From assembly GCA_958296015.1 (NCBI GenBank), contig CATQIH010000042.1:1-64000 (forward strand): DNA of 64,000 nucleotides. Reading direction: 5' to 3'. This document shows positions 1-11,100 of this stretch, piece by piece (the first letter of the stretch is position 1; each line of letters starts with the position of its first letter). The stretch comes from Cyclobacteriaceae bacterium (lineage in GTDB: Bacteria; Bacteroidota; Bacteroidia; Cytophagales; Cyclobacteriaceae). The notes below the pieces were generated by a model. It saw nothing but the letters and a program-made list of their open reading frames with translations, did no database searches and was not told the origin of the DNA. The translations under genes and the position numbers were made by a program.

Positions 1-308
1 TCATTAGTTAAATCATTAGTTAAAAAGCATGCTTTAGAGGCAGATCTACCAAAAAGTTGCTGGTATAGTTTTTCTCCAATTTGATGTGCCTCATAATGAT
101 TAAGGATAAACGAGTTGATCGGTTTATCTGATTTGACTCCTAATAAACAATCCTGACTATGAATAGCAATATGCTTATTAGAATGCATGATTTGAGTTCC
201 ACAAATAGCCTGAAGTGGCTTTGTATATACTTCAAACCTTAAATCTTCAACTTTTGCTTTGCGTGCTGATGAGTCCAACATTCTCTTTTTATTGACAAAT
301 AAAAGCAT
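1..308 (-). CDS. hypothetical protein, 3' end outside window
   Basis: An open frame starts at the ATG on the complement of 306-308 and runs through the left edge without a stop, giving at least 102 residues (begins MLLFVNKKRMLDSSARKAK). It is lysine-rich at the start, has no signal peptide or membrane segment, and I do not recognise a family. The codons at the very edge come from two tandem copies of the 12-mer tcattagttaaa, so the visible C-terminal part contains a short repeat. The next clear gene is over 500 bases away on the other strand, so no operon context helps. Confidence 0.5.
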   Translation of the reverse strand, partial: MLLFVNKKRMLDSSARKAKVEDLRFEVYTKPLQAICGTQIMHSNKHIAIHSQDCLLGVKSDKPINSFILNHYEAHQIGEKLYQQLFGRSASKACFLTNDLTN

Positions 309-858
309 AACTTTAAATATAAAAAGTATGTTATTTGCGATAATTATATCAATGTATCTTTTTCAGCATAATGTAAAAAGGAAAGGATGAACGAAACCAA
401 TCAAGTGACCTCTCATACTCCGAGTAGTATTTATCAAAAAGCAGCTTAATAAGCCCAATCCGGCGTGGAGCACTAAAATATAGAAAAGCTATCCTAACTA
501 TTGGGTCCACTACAGACATCGCATAACTTTGACCGTTAGAAATGAATCTGATCAAAGTTTATACCGTTGACAGGGTGGGGGGAATAGATTTGATGTGGCA
601 AATATTTGTTTCCACAGCACCACAGTGAAAAACGGCCTAATAAGTAATAAGGTCTGTGAGTTCAAATGAATTCACATAATAGTCGAGCATTATATATTCA
701 GATATGATTCTGCCCCAATATTGTCTTTGTTTATGGACTGCATCCCAAAAAGTTGTTTAAATTGCATTTGTTATTAGGGAAATTTATTTAAGTAAATTTG
801 CCCTCAACTTGCACTTTTAAAAAATACCATCAACCGTAGATTAGGCAAATTATAAGAA
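309..858. other. intergenic region without a convincing gene
   Basis: About 550 AT-rich bases between the partial gene at the left edge and the methyltransferase. A 68-codon frame on the minus strand (349-555) has no recognisable domain and no clear ribosome binding site; it could be a gene remnant but I do not call it. The promoter of the downstream restriction-like operon should lie near 790-850, where there is an AT-rich stretch, but I could not pick a convincing -7 box. Confidence 0.4.
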
Positions 859-3674
859 ATGAACGCAGTTGAGATTGAAGAAGCTATTTCATTATTGGCA
901 GAACAGCCCTTTGTACCCGCTGAATTCCCGTACGCGTTCCTGGAAGCTTTTGGTAACAAAGCAACAACGATCAAGCGCCTGAAAACCGGTAATAATAACA
1001 AGTCTGATGTTGAAGGTGGTGTCTTACAACATAATAACATTCACATGGCTGTTTGTGATGAAGGCACAGTCACTGAAATGCTTCATAAGCTGAAAGGAAG
1101 CCCTGCCACCACCAAGGCAAAGGCTAAATTTATTTTGGCGACCGACGGGAAGGATTTTCAGGCGGAGGATGTGAACAGTGGCGAAACAGTTGCTTGTGAC
1201 TATCCAGACTTTCATCATCACTTTGGCTTCTTTCTGCCACTGGCGGGTATTAGCACTGTCAAGCAGATCCGTGATAATGCCTTTGATATCAAGGCTACCA
1301 GCCGCTTGAACAAGCTATACATTGAGTTGCTGCTCCACAATCCGGAGTGGGCAACGGCAGAACGACGCCATGATATGAACCACTTCCTGGCGCGTTTAAT
1401 TTTCTGCTTCTTTGCCGAAGACACGGATATATTTACAGGTGATGGTCTATTTACCGAAACTGTGCAGCGAATGAGTGCCGGGATGCTTCCGATACGCACG
1501 AGATTATCAGTGAAATCTTTCGCGCGATGGACACCAAACCCGACCAGCGTGGCGAGAAGAAAATTAGAAATTGGGCCAGCAGGTTTCCGTATGTAAATGG
1601 AGAATTATTTTCTGGATCAACCGAAACACCCAAATTTACAAAAATAGCCCGATCCTATTTACTTAATGTGGGCAATCTTGACTGGAAAAAGATCAATCCC
1701 GATATCTTCGGCTCCATGATACAGGCAGTGGCCGATGAGGACGAACGCAGTGCTTTAGGAATGCATTATACGTCCGTGCCAAATATCCTAAAAGTACTAA
1801 ATCCACTCTTTCTTGATGATCTACGCGCGCAGTTGGAGGAAGCTAACGATAATGCCCGCAAGTTGCTCAACCTGCGCCGACGCATCGCGCGCATCCGCGT
1901 GTTTGACCCGGCCTGCGGCTCTGGTAATTTCCTGGTGATTGCCTACAAACAAATGCGTGAAATTGAGCATGAAATTGACAAAAGACGTGGGGAAGGCAAC
2001 CGACCCACCGAGATTCCCCTCACCAACTTCAGAGGAATAGAACTACGCGATTTTTCGGCAGAAGTGGCCAGGCTGGCACTGATCATTGCCGAGTTTCAGT
2101 GCGATGTGCTATACCGCGGCCAGCAACTCGCCCTGGCGGAGTTTTTGCCGCTCAATGCCGAAAACTGGATTACCTGCGGCAACGCCCTACGAATTGAATG
2201 GCTATCCGTATGCCCGCCAACTGGCACCGGCGTAAAATTGTTTAGCCATGACCTGTTCTCTACGCCCTTACATCAAGCTGAGATTGATTTTGAAAACGAA
2301 GGCGGCGAAACCTACATTTGTGGTAATCCGCCTTATCTGGGTTCCACATGGCAAACCAAGGAGCAAAAAGCCGATCTAGAAGCCATATTTAAAAGGCACA
2401 CAAAAACGTGGAAATCTCTGGATTACGTAGCGGGCTGGTTTATGAAAGCCGCTGAATATGGTAAATATACCAACGCCGCTTCAGCTTTTGTATCTACCAA
2501 TTCCATTTGTCAGGGACAGCAAGTACCCATCCTCTGGCCGCTGATTTTTGATACTGGACATGAAATTTCCTTCGCGCATACTTCTTTCAAATGGAATAAT
2601 CTGGCAAGTCATAACGCCGGCGTTACAGTAGTAATCGTAGGTATTTCCAATCAAGCGGGCAAAACCCGACGCCTATTTTCCATCGATGAAAAAGGAGAAA
2701 CGATTGAGAAAAAAGCAGATAATGTAAATCCATACCTTGCCGCCTCTGAAAATGTGATTGTCGAGAAACAATCGAAACCTATTGTAAAGGATTTGCCAGA
2801 TTGTAAGCGCGGAAATATCCCCGTAGATGGAGGCAATCTCTATCTTGATTTTGATTCAAAGCAATTTTTCAAAGAAGAAGAAAAAATGGGCTGGATTAGA
2901 CTATGTCTTGGTTCAGACGAATTCATATCAGGTAAATTAAAATACTGTCTGTGGCTAAAGGACGCTAATTTGCTTTTAGCTAAAAACAATCAACTAGTAG
3001 AAAAAAGACTTGATTCAGTTGCTGAGAGCCGTAGAAAAAGTAGTAAAGCAGCCACCCAAGCTGCGGCATCTTCACCCCATACTTTTTTTGAATGTCGGCA
3101 GCACGGAGAAGAAGAGATTATAGCTATTCCAGCAATCAGTTCTGAAAACAGAGAGTATCTTCCTGTAGGACTACTTGCAAAAGGCACAATTATCACCGGC
3201 AAAATGTACGGCATATTTGATGCCCCTCTCTGGAACATGGCCTTGATCGCCTCACGTTTGCATTGGGTTTGGATTGGCACAGTTTGCGTGCGGATGCGAA
3301 CGGATTTTTCCTACTCCAATACCCTGGGCTGGAACACTTTCCCTGTCCCAAAACTTACTGAAAAAAATAAAGAGGATTTGACACGTTGCGCCGAAGACAT
3401 CCTGATCGCGCGGGAGCGGCATTTTCCGGCCACCATCGCCGATCTCTACAACCCAAACAATATGCCCGAAGACCTCCGCCGCGCCCACGACCGCAATGAC
3501 GAAGTGCTGGAGCGCATCTATATCGGCCGCCGCTTCAAAAACGACACCGAACGCCTGGAAAAACTCTTTGACCTTTATACCAAAATGACTAATAAAGAAA
3601 AGCGGACCGGGGGCTTGCAGCCTGCCGCCCAGCGGAATGTCACCCAGCAAAACATCCCCAAATCGCATGACTAA
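859..3674 (+). pseudogene. MmeI-class (type IIL-like) adenine DNA methyltransferase, one frameshift
   Basis: Read in two frames, 859 to about 1480 and about 1482 to 3674, this gives a protein of about 938 residues, the usual length of class I SAM-dependent methyltransferases related to MmeI. The N-terminal part carries the helical spacer (FFLPLAGI, RHDMNHFLARLIFCFFAEDT). The second part has SAM motif I FDPACGSGNFL, the N6-adenine motif NPPY, and a C-terminal target-recognition region. Frame 1 reads to MSAG, after which frame 3 continues as DASDTHEIISEIFRAMD, so a single G appears to be missing near 1480. I see no nuclease motif in the N-terminus, so cleavage would depend on partners. The stop overlaps the helicase start by 8 bases. 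It may be a true mutation, a sequencing error, or two polypeptides. Confidence 0.8.
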
Positions 3675-5718
3675 GAAAAAATCTATACCATCCGTTACCG
3701 TTAACTATAAAAGTACTGGTCGCTCAACCAAATTTAACGAACTTGGTATGCGCCCGATGCAAGAACGCGCCTATGAAAAGCGCGGAGAGCAATATTTACT
3801 CATCAAATCACCTCCGGCTTCGGGCAAAAGCCGGGCTTTGATGTTTATCGCCCTTGATAAGGTTCATAACCAAGGCATCAAGCAAGCCATCATCGCAGTA
3901 CCGGAAAAGTCTATCGGATCAAGCTTTTCCGATGAACCGCTTACAGCTTTTGGCTTTTATCATGACTGGCACGTAGCACCCCAATGGAACCTTTGCAATG
4001 CGCCTGGCAAAGATGGCAGCAAGGTCAATTCGGTCAAGTCATTCCTGGCAAGTGAAGACAAAATGCTCGTCTGTACGCACTCTACATTCCGCTTTGCCAT
4101 AGAACGTCTCGGAGTAGAAGCGTTTGATGACAGGCTAATTGCCATTGACGAATTCCACCATGTGAGCGCAGAAGATGATAATGTGCTTGGCTCTCAGCTC
4201 AAGCAACTGGTTGCACGCGATAAGGTGCATGTGGTTGCCATGACAGGCTCCTATTTTCGTGGGGATGCCAACCCTGTCTTGATGCCGGAGGATGAGGCCA
4301 AATTTGATACTGTCACTTACACCTATTACGAACAGCTTAACGGCTATGAATATCTTAAGACGCTGAATATTGGCTATTTCTTCTATAGCGGGGCGTATGC
4401 CGATGAGATATTGAGTGTGCTGGATTCCAACGAAAAAACCATCATTCACATACCGAACGTCAATTCCCGGGAGAGTATGGGTGACAAGATCAAGGAAGTC
4501 GAGCACATCATTGAAGAACTGGGCGACTGGCAGGGTATTGATCCTACCACTGGCTTTCATCTGGTTAAAACACCGGAAGGCAAAACCTTGCGTATTGCAG
4601 ATTTGGTAGATAATGATACCACCAAGCGCAATAAAGTTTCTGCAGCATTGAAACTGTCCGAGGCCAAAAAGAATCGCGATTATGTTGATATTATCATTGC
4701 CCTGGGCATGGCCAAAGAAGGCTTTGACTGGATATGGTGTGAACACGCGCTCACCGTGGGCTATCGCTCTAGCCTGACTGAGATTGTACAGATTATTGGC
4801 CGGGCAACTCGTGATGCCCCCCATAAAACCCATGCACGATTTACCAATCTGATTGCTGAACCGGATGCTTCGGAAGTGACAGTCACTGATGCCGTCAATG
4901 ATACCCTAAAAGCTATTGCTGCCAGCTTGTTGATGGAACAAGTACTGGCCCCTAAATTTAATTTTGTACCCAAGCGCAAAGACTCCGGGCCCCTTGAGGG
5001 AGTTGACTATGGCGAAGGTGGCTATGATCCTGAAAAAGAAAATGTCGGATTCAATGAGGATACCGGCCAATTTCACATAGAGATCAAAGGGCTTTCCACG
5101 CCAAAAAGCGATGATGCACAGCGTATTTGTCAGGAAGATTTGAATGAGGTGATCGCAGCTTTTGCACAAGACAAACAAGCCATAGAACGCGGCTTGTTTG
5201 ATGATGAAGTAGTACCACAGGAACTGACCCAAATCCGTATGGGAAAAATAATCAAAGACAAATATCCGGACCTGGACGAAGAGGATGTGGAAGCGGTACG
5301 CCAACATGCGATTGCTGCGCTGAATCTGACACAGAAAGCCAAAGAAGCGATCAATAATGATAGTGAACTGGCAGGACGCGCCAATACAGCCCTGATTGAC
5401 GGAGTGCGTAAATTCACTATGGATGTGCGCGATTTGGATGTGGACTGGATTGATAGCATTAATCCATTTGGTGAAGCCTATTCTATTTTATCCAAGGCCA
5501 TGACAGAGCAAAGCCTAAAAGCTATGGCAGAAGTCATTTCTGCTAGAAAACCAAATATATCATTGGATGAAGCGCGGGAACTTGCTAAGCGGGCTTTGAA
5601 ATTTAAGAAAGAACGGGGTAGATTGCCAGATATAAAGTCTGCTGATCCCTGGGAACAACGCATGGCACAAGGCATTGCGGTTCTTGCACGTTTTAAAGCT
5701 GAACAAAAAAATGGCTGA
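3667..5718 (+). CDS. DEAD/DEAH-type superfamily 2 helicase of a restriction-like operon
   Basis: A 683-residue helicase starting at the ATG at 3667, which overlaps the end of the methyltransferase. The Walker A motif is PPASGKSRAL, the DEAH-box variant is DEFHH, motif III-like TGSYFRG follows, and motif VI is QIIGRATRD. This is the superfamily 2 layout of type I/III restriction translocases but without an obvious nuclease domain. The C-terminal third is acidic and helical and unassigned. The stop TGA at 5716-5718 overlaps the ATG of the GIY-YIG gene, so the three genes are probably translationally coupled. Inference: it moves or remodels DNA for the adjacent methyltransferase and nuclease. 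Confidence 0.85.
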   Translation: MTKKKSIPSVTVNYKSTGRSTKFNELGMRPMQERAYEKRGEQYLLIKSPPASGKSRALMFIALDKVHNQGIKQAIIAVPEKSIGSSFSDEPLTAFGFYHDWHVAPQWNLCNAPGKDGSKVNSVKSFLASEDKMLVCTHSTFRFAIERLGVEAFDDRLIAIDEFHHVSAEDDNVLGSQLKQLVARDKVHVVAMTGSYFRGDANPVLMPEDEAKFDTVTYTYYEQLNGYEYLKTLNIGYFFYSGAYADEILSVLDSNEKTIIHIPNVNSRESMGDKIKEVEHIIEELGDWQGIDPTTGFHLVKTPEGKTLRIADLVDNDTTKRNKVSAALKLSEAKKNRDYVDIIIALGMAKEGFDWIWCEHALTVGYRSSLTEIVQIIGRATRDAPHKTHARFTNLIAEPDASEVTVTDAVNDTLKAIAASLLMEQVLAPKFNFVPKRKDSGPLEGVDYGEGGYDPEKENVGFNEDTGQFHIEIKGLSTPKSDDAQRICQEDLNEVIAAFAQDKQAIERGLFDDEVVPQELTQIRMGKIIKDKYPDLDEEDVEAVRQHAIAALNLTQKAKEAINNDSELAGRANTALIDGVRKFTMDVRDLDVDWIDSINPFGEAYSILSKAMTEQSLKAMAEVISARKPNISLDEARELAKRALKFKKERGRLPDIKSADPWEQRMAQGIAVLARFKAEQKNG

Positions 5719-6922
5719 TAAAAAGATATTCACAGAAGAAGATGATGCGCTATTGGCAGAGCTTGGTATAGAAGCCGAAGCCAAAAAGACAGTGCTATAT
5801 ACGCCAAGAGAAGAACGGATTATTGCTGGCTTCGAAGAGATTCAGAAATTTGTTGAAGAACATGGTCGTTTACCTGAACATGGCGAAGATAAAGATATTT
5901 TTGAGCGGCTCTACGCAGTGCGAATGGAGCAAATCCGTAAGCAGATAGAATGCAGAAACCTGCTCAAAGACTTAGATCATCAAAATATTTTGGATCGCAC
6001 AAATGAAGCGGAAGCGGATAATACGGATGATATGGACGATGATGTGCTACTGGCAGAACTTGGCGTAGATGTAGATGATGAGCAATCTATTACCAACTTG
6101 AAGTATGTCAGGTCACAGGCGGAGAAGAAGGCAGCCGAAGAGATTGCTAACCGTACCCGTTGTGGAGACTTTGAACAATTCAAACCACTATTTGAGGCCG
6201 TAAAAAAAGATATTGATAGCGGGTATAGAAGTACTGTTCGCTTTAGGAAAGATTCTGGGTTTACGAAAACAACCCTTAAAAAAGCGCAATTTGTCATCAT
6301 TGGTGGACAAATAGCTTATATCGCTGAGATTGGGGAAACCTTAAAAGCCCCTAATGGTGAAGAAGATGCACGGTTAAGAGTAATCTATTCCAATGGCACC
6401 GAAAGTAATATTTTACTAAGGTCGCTTATTCGCGCAATGTATAAGGATGAAACAAGCAGATTTATAACAGAACCTAATGCAGGGCCTTTGTTTTCAGGTG
6501 AAAACAGTGACGATGACCTACAGAGCGGTACAATATATATACTTCGCAGCCTATCTGATCACCCGTCTGTGAAAGAAAACAGGGAGATAGTTCACAAAAT
6601 TGGTGTAACCGGAGGGGATGTTAAAAAACGCTTTGCCAACGCCAAAAACGACCCGACCTTTCTCATGGCCGACGTAGAAATCATAGCCACCTACAAACTG
6701 GCTAACATCAATCGTACAAAACTTGAGAAGATCATTCATAGGTTTTTTGGCGCAGCAAAGCTAGATGTTGAAATTAAAGATCGTTTCGGAAAGCCAGTAA
6801 AAGCACGAGAATGGTTTCTGGTTCCGGTCTTCATTATTGATGAAATGGTGGAAAAAATCAAAGATGGCACGGTCAGTGAATATTATTATGACCCTACATC
6901 TGTGAAATTGAAGAGTAGATAA
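5711..6922 (+). CDS. GIY-YIG nuclease family protein (T5orf172-like)
   Basis: A 403-residue protein starting at ATG 5711 (MADKKIFTEEDD), inside the helicase stop region. The N-terminal half is charged and helical, with two copies of an acidic DDxLLAELG motif near residues 11 and 113. The C-terminal 130 residues match the T5orf172 branch of GIY-YIG nucleases: GTIYILRSL, then HKIGVTGGDVKKRF, LEKIIHRFF and REWFLVPVF. As the methyltransferase has no visible nuclease site, this is the best candidate for the cutting subunit of the operon. The two DDxLLAELG motifs could be docking peptides; that is a guess. Confidence 0.8.
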   Translation: MADKKIFTEEDDALLAELGIEAEAKKTVLYTPREERIIAGFEEIQKFVEEHGRLPEHGEDKDIFERLYAVRMEQIRKQIECRNLLKDLDHQNILDRTNEAEADNTDDMDDDVLLAELGVDVDDEQSITNLKYVRSQAEKKAAEEIANRTRCGDFEQFKPLFEAVKKDIDSGYRSTVRFRKDSGFTKTTLKKAQFVIIGGQIAYIAEIGETLKAPNGEEDARLRVIYSNGTESNILLRSLIRAMYKDETSRFITEPNAGPLFSGENSDDDLQSGTIYILRSLSDHPSVKENREIVHKIGVTGGDVKKRFANAKNDPTFLMADVEIIATYKLANINRTKLEKIIHRFFGAAKLDVEIKDRFGKPVKAREWFLVPVFIIDEMVEKIKDGTVSEYYYDPTSVKLKSR

Positions 6923-7075
6923 ATTGACAATACCCAGTTACTAAACTTTAATACCTCCAATCCTGCAATCAATTAAGAGTAGATTACCGAACAGGTGGAA
7001 GTACATTCACAAATAGAATTAATGCGTTTTTTCAATTTATTTGACTTTATAGAACAATCATCAAAACTCTAACTC

Positions 7076-7840
7076 ATGAACTGGATTGAACAGATAGTTG
7101 TACTTTTAAGCTCTAATGTGGTCATTTTTTTCATCGGTTTGTATGCCAAAATCAGAAAAAATAGAAAGCAGCCTATTATAAAAAGGCTCACACTTAATTC
7201 TTTTTTTGTACCAGAAAATATACTCGACACCCATAAAACGAATATAACGATATCAGGTATTGGTCCATCCGAACAAGTTTTCCACTATAGAAACCTTTAC
7301 TTAGTCACATTAGATTTAGAGAATATAGGTAATATAGACTTTGAAAAATTCGAATTCAGTTTTACGGCTAGAAATTACACAAAGATTATTAAACAAGAGG
7401 ACGAAACTTTAGGTAGTGACCATACAGTTAATAGCAATAAGAAGGTTTCATTTGAAAATCCTGTTGAAAACATAAGAATAGCATTAGAACCATTCAATAG
7501 GCAAGATGTGTATAAAATCAAATTTTATATTACCAATGAGGAACAAGAGATAACAAGTGGCGATTTAGAAATTGATACAAAAATTCCTATAAAATTTGTC
7601 AATGTTGGTGAACCACTTACTTTCAAAACTTATATCAAGCAACCTTTAACTATAGTAGCACTAATGACATCGATGTTTACGATCGGTTACTTTATATCTT
7701 CAATACAGAATATGTATTTTATGGAAGAAATGAATGAAAGGCTTGATTACTTCAATAAAGAATTAAAATTACAAAGTGATACACTTAAAAACATTATAGA
7801 TGATGTTGAATTGAGAACAGATGAAGTTAAGACTAAATGA
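7076..7840 (+). CDS. hypothetical membrane protein with C-terminal coiled coil
   Basis: A 254-residue protein with a hydrophobic N-terminal segment (residues 7-24), a soluble beta-rich middle part (about 35-185), a second membrane segment (about 192-212) and a heptad-like helical tail rich in E, K and L. Both ends of the middle domain are therefore anchored. I recognise no family. It follows the restriction-like operon by 153 bases, has its own start, and is notably more AT-rich than that operon, so it may be a separate acquisition. Confidence 0.65.
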   Translation: MNWIEQIVVLLSSNVVIFFIGLYAKIRKNRKQPIIKRLTLNSFFVPENILDTHKTNITISGIGPSEQVFHYRNLYLVTLDLENIGNIDFEKFEFSFTARNYTKIIKQEDETLGSDHTVNSNKKVSFENPVENIRIALEPFNRQDVYKIKFYITNEEQEITSGDLEIDTKIPIKFVNVGEPLTFKTYIKQPLTIVALMTSMFTIGYFISSIQNMYFMEEMNERLDYFNKELKLQSDTLKNIIDDVELRTDEVKTK

Positions 7841-8112
7841 AATTTATCGATATTACGTTATCTCTTATAAGACATATAATTGTGAACCAATTTCTAAGGG
7901 AAATGCCTAAACATTTTACCATAAGAGAAAAGTCGCAACTTGTTACAATTTCAGGGTAAAACTAAACGCTATTACCCACGATATAGAGCATATATCTGCA
8001 AAGGTGAGACAAAACTAAAATAGATATTATAGTTATAGTGTTCATTTCCTTTCTAAAAGTGTATAAACCTTGGCAGGTAAGTTTTTGGAGTAAAAGGCTT
8101 AGGTTACAATTA
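7841..8112. other. AT-rich spacer between converging genes
   Basis: Between the end of the plus-strand membrane protein gene and the end of the minus-strand helicase fusion. It should hold terminators for both, but I do not see a strong hairpin followed by a T-run. Short open frames here overlap the helicase gene and look like shadows. Confidence 0.3.
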
Positions 8113-11100
8113 TCACAATTTATGCAAACAAATCTTTGGCAATACCACCCTATACTCCTTGCCATCGTCTTCACAGTACCAAATAACAATATAAGAAATC
8201 GCTGCACTTTGAAACGTGTAACCTTGTGCTAAAAAACGAACCAGTTTATGCTGAAACTTTTGAGAGAACTTCACGATGCAATCATCCTGCTCCGTAGATA
8301 ATCCTTGTATCACATCCTTATCGGCAAACAAAGGCATCCCAGCCTGTAGTGTTTTGATGCTGGTGGCAATATGCCTGTTTTTGAAATAACTCAGCCAGAC
8401 ATCCTCCATGGTCAGTTCAATTTCCAGTACTTCCGGAGCAGCATATATTTGATGATCAACATTGCGCTTTATCTGTTCTACCCGGATACTGTCAAAATAA
8501 GGCTGGTCGGTATGGATGTGCAGCGACTGTTTGGCCCTGGTGATGGCCACATATACTACCCGCTTCTGTGCTTCTTCTTTCAAAGCATAGCCCTTGAGCA
8601 TCAAAAACACATGGTCAAATTCTTTGCCTTTTGCTTTGTGCATGGTGGAGACAAATACTTTGTGCGCTTCAGGCATCACAAAATCTTCGCAGCGTATCTG
8701 CTGCACATACGAGCGCCAGTCCGACCAGTAGCGTTTCTCACCAGTGGTGCGTTCATAGTTATCAATCACTTCCAAGGCCAGTGGCAGGTTGCCTGAGGCA
8801 GCATAGAGTTGCATCATTTGCTGTCTGCTCTGTTGCCAGTCCTGGGTCTTAATATAGCCAAGATCGTTGTGGATGGATTGCATTAAAAAATGACTAAAAG
8901 ACTTGAGTTCTAACATTTGCCCCAGCGAAAAGCCTTCCTGAGAGACAATCGCACGGGCCGGAATCCCTTTTTGCCTGAGACTTGCCATCACCAGCAGGAT
9001 TTGCTCATTGGTAGCTGTCAGAATCGCTATCGTGCCCTGTAGACTTTGATACGCTACATCATCCACCACTGGCACAATCAACGAGGAAGTCGCCTGGTAG
9101 CGATGCAGGTGGATCGTTCCCAGTGTTTGTTTGTCTGCTATGAGTACTGTCCCCGCCTTGAGCCTGTCCTCATGAAAGCACATCAGGAAGGCATTGGAAA
9201 AATCTACCAGGTTGGTACAAGCCCGGTAGTTTTTGGTGAGCGTATACAGAAATGCCTGCTGGTGCTGCCGGAAGCTACGCATGAAAGCGACTGACGAACC
9301 TCTAAACTCATAGATGTTCTGATCGTCATCGCCAGCCACAATGATGCGTACTTCTCCGGCTATTGCTAAGAGTACCTGTAAGAATGTATATTCACGCTGA
9401 CTAATGTCCTGGTACTCGTCTACCACGATCACGCTTTTGGCTTTGATATGACCCGTGGCTATCTCTTCATTTTGCAAAGCCGCTGTTGCCTCTTCAATGA
9501 CGTGTTTTGAAGAAGGCAGGTCGCCTAGTTTGCCAAGCAGTCGGAAGGCATAGCCATGATAGGTAAAAATATCGATGTGATAGGCAGCAGCACCTATCAA
9601 GTGATAAAGCCGTTCTTTAAACTCCAGGGCAGCAGGACGAGAAAAGGTGAGCATCAGAAACTGCTGCGTTTTGATGTCTTCCATCATCAACAGGGCAGCT
9701 ACCTTATGCACCAGTACCCTGGTTTTGCCGCTTCCGGGACCCGCTGCCACCAGCATTTTATCATGGTCTTTGTCTTTGACTATAGTTAGCTGTTCCTCGG
9801 ACAAGGCACCAAATATCTCTTTAAACTTCTTCTCAGTGATAGGCTCCCTGAGCCTGCCTTGCTGGCCCCTGAAGTACTTGCTGACAAACGCCTGGTATGA
9901 CAGTTGAAAATAATCTTCCACAAAGCGCATAGCCTCCTGGTGGTTTTGCAATTGCTTTTTGGCGTATTCACCCATGATATGAATCTGGGCAATCTTGTGT
10001 TCATAATGCTGGGCTAATTTTGCATAATCGCCTTGGGTGTATTGCTTGTAAGAGTTTTCCTCCATCCGTTCAATGTTCATGCGATTGTAGAAGATAAACA
10101 AGCCGCCCTCCAGTTTGATAGCCCTGGTATGGTGAAGATACAAAAGTGCCTTCTCATAATCTTCCAGGGGAGCCGGTGGTTGAAACAGCGTTTGGCTTTC
10201 TATGGCTTCTTTGAGCCTGGTCATGGAAAATTCCAGGGCACCCTCTTCTTCTTTTTGGCGTGCTGCGATGCACTGCTCATTCAAACGGTTTAGCCAATGA
10301 ACTACCTGTTCTGCCAGTGCATGACTGGTTTTGAGGATGTTTAATAATTCATCACGTTCTTTTCTAAAGCAAATCTTATACAGCAGGCTATGTGCCTCCA
10401 TGCGTTCTTTGCTGATGTAATGACGGCTTTCCCAGTACTGCAATAGGATACGCATATCCTCTACAGCACTGTCTTGCCATCCCATGTCCTGCAGCCTGGT
10501 ATTGAGTTCATAGAGCGACACCTGGCGCACTGATGGTGTTTCTGCCGAGGGTAGTAACAACTCCAACAATGCCGTTTCTAACCTGGCAAAGTAGGCAAAG
10601 CACTTGATGGCATTCTTTTTGGCTTTAGTCGGGTTGATATAGGCCGTCAGCGACATAGCATCTTCCAAAAGCTTCCAGTCTTTAAAAAAATACAGGATAC
10701 GTATAACGTTTTCCTTGCTGATCCCCAGGTCATCGCAGAGATAATCTACCTGGGTTTCCTGCCGGGAGATCAGGTATTGAAAGATACGGATAGCCTGCTG
10801 TAGCAACTCACCGGATAGCAGATCGGCATGGGCATTGATGATCCTGTTGGCAGCTTCTACATTGTCTACCAGGATGTTTCTGGCAAAGATGTGAGGGGCA
10901 TTTTGGTTGCGCCTGATATAATGGGCATCCTCTAAGGCAGCCAATGCGGATTTTACCTGTGTTTCCAAACCAGCCATCTCCGTATCCCAGCCTGCCTGAC
11001 GGGCGATCTCCAGGGCTGACTTGCTGATCTTTGTTTTTTTGAAGTCCTTGATAGCCTTCCAGATCTGGCCAATCTCCTTCTTGGAAAGCTTGGTTTGCTG

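Noticed and set aside
349..555. 68-codon minus-strand gene
   Set aside because: No ribosome site, no domain and no neighbours to support it; probably chance or a remnant.
4135..4833. 232-codon minus-strand frame inside the helicase gene
   Set aside because: It lies wholly within the well-supported helicase gene on the opposite strand and shows no domain.
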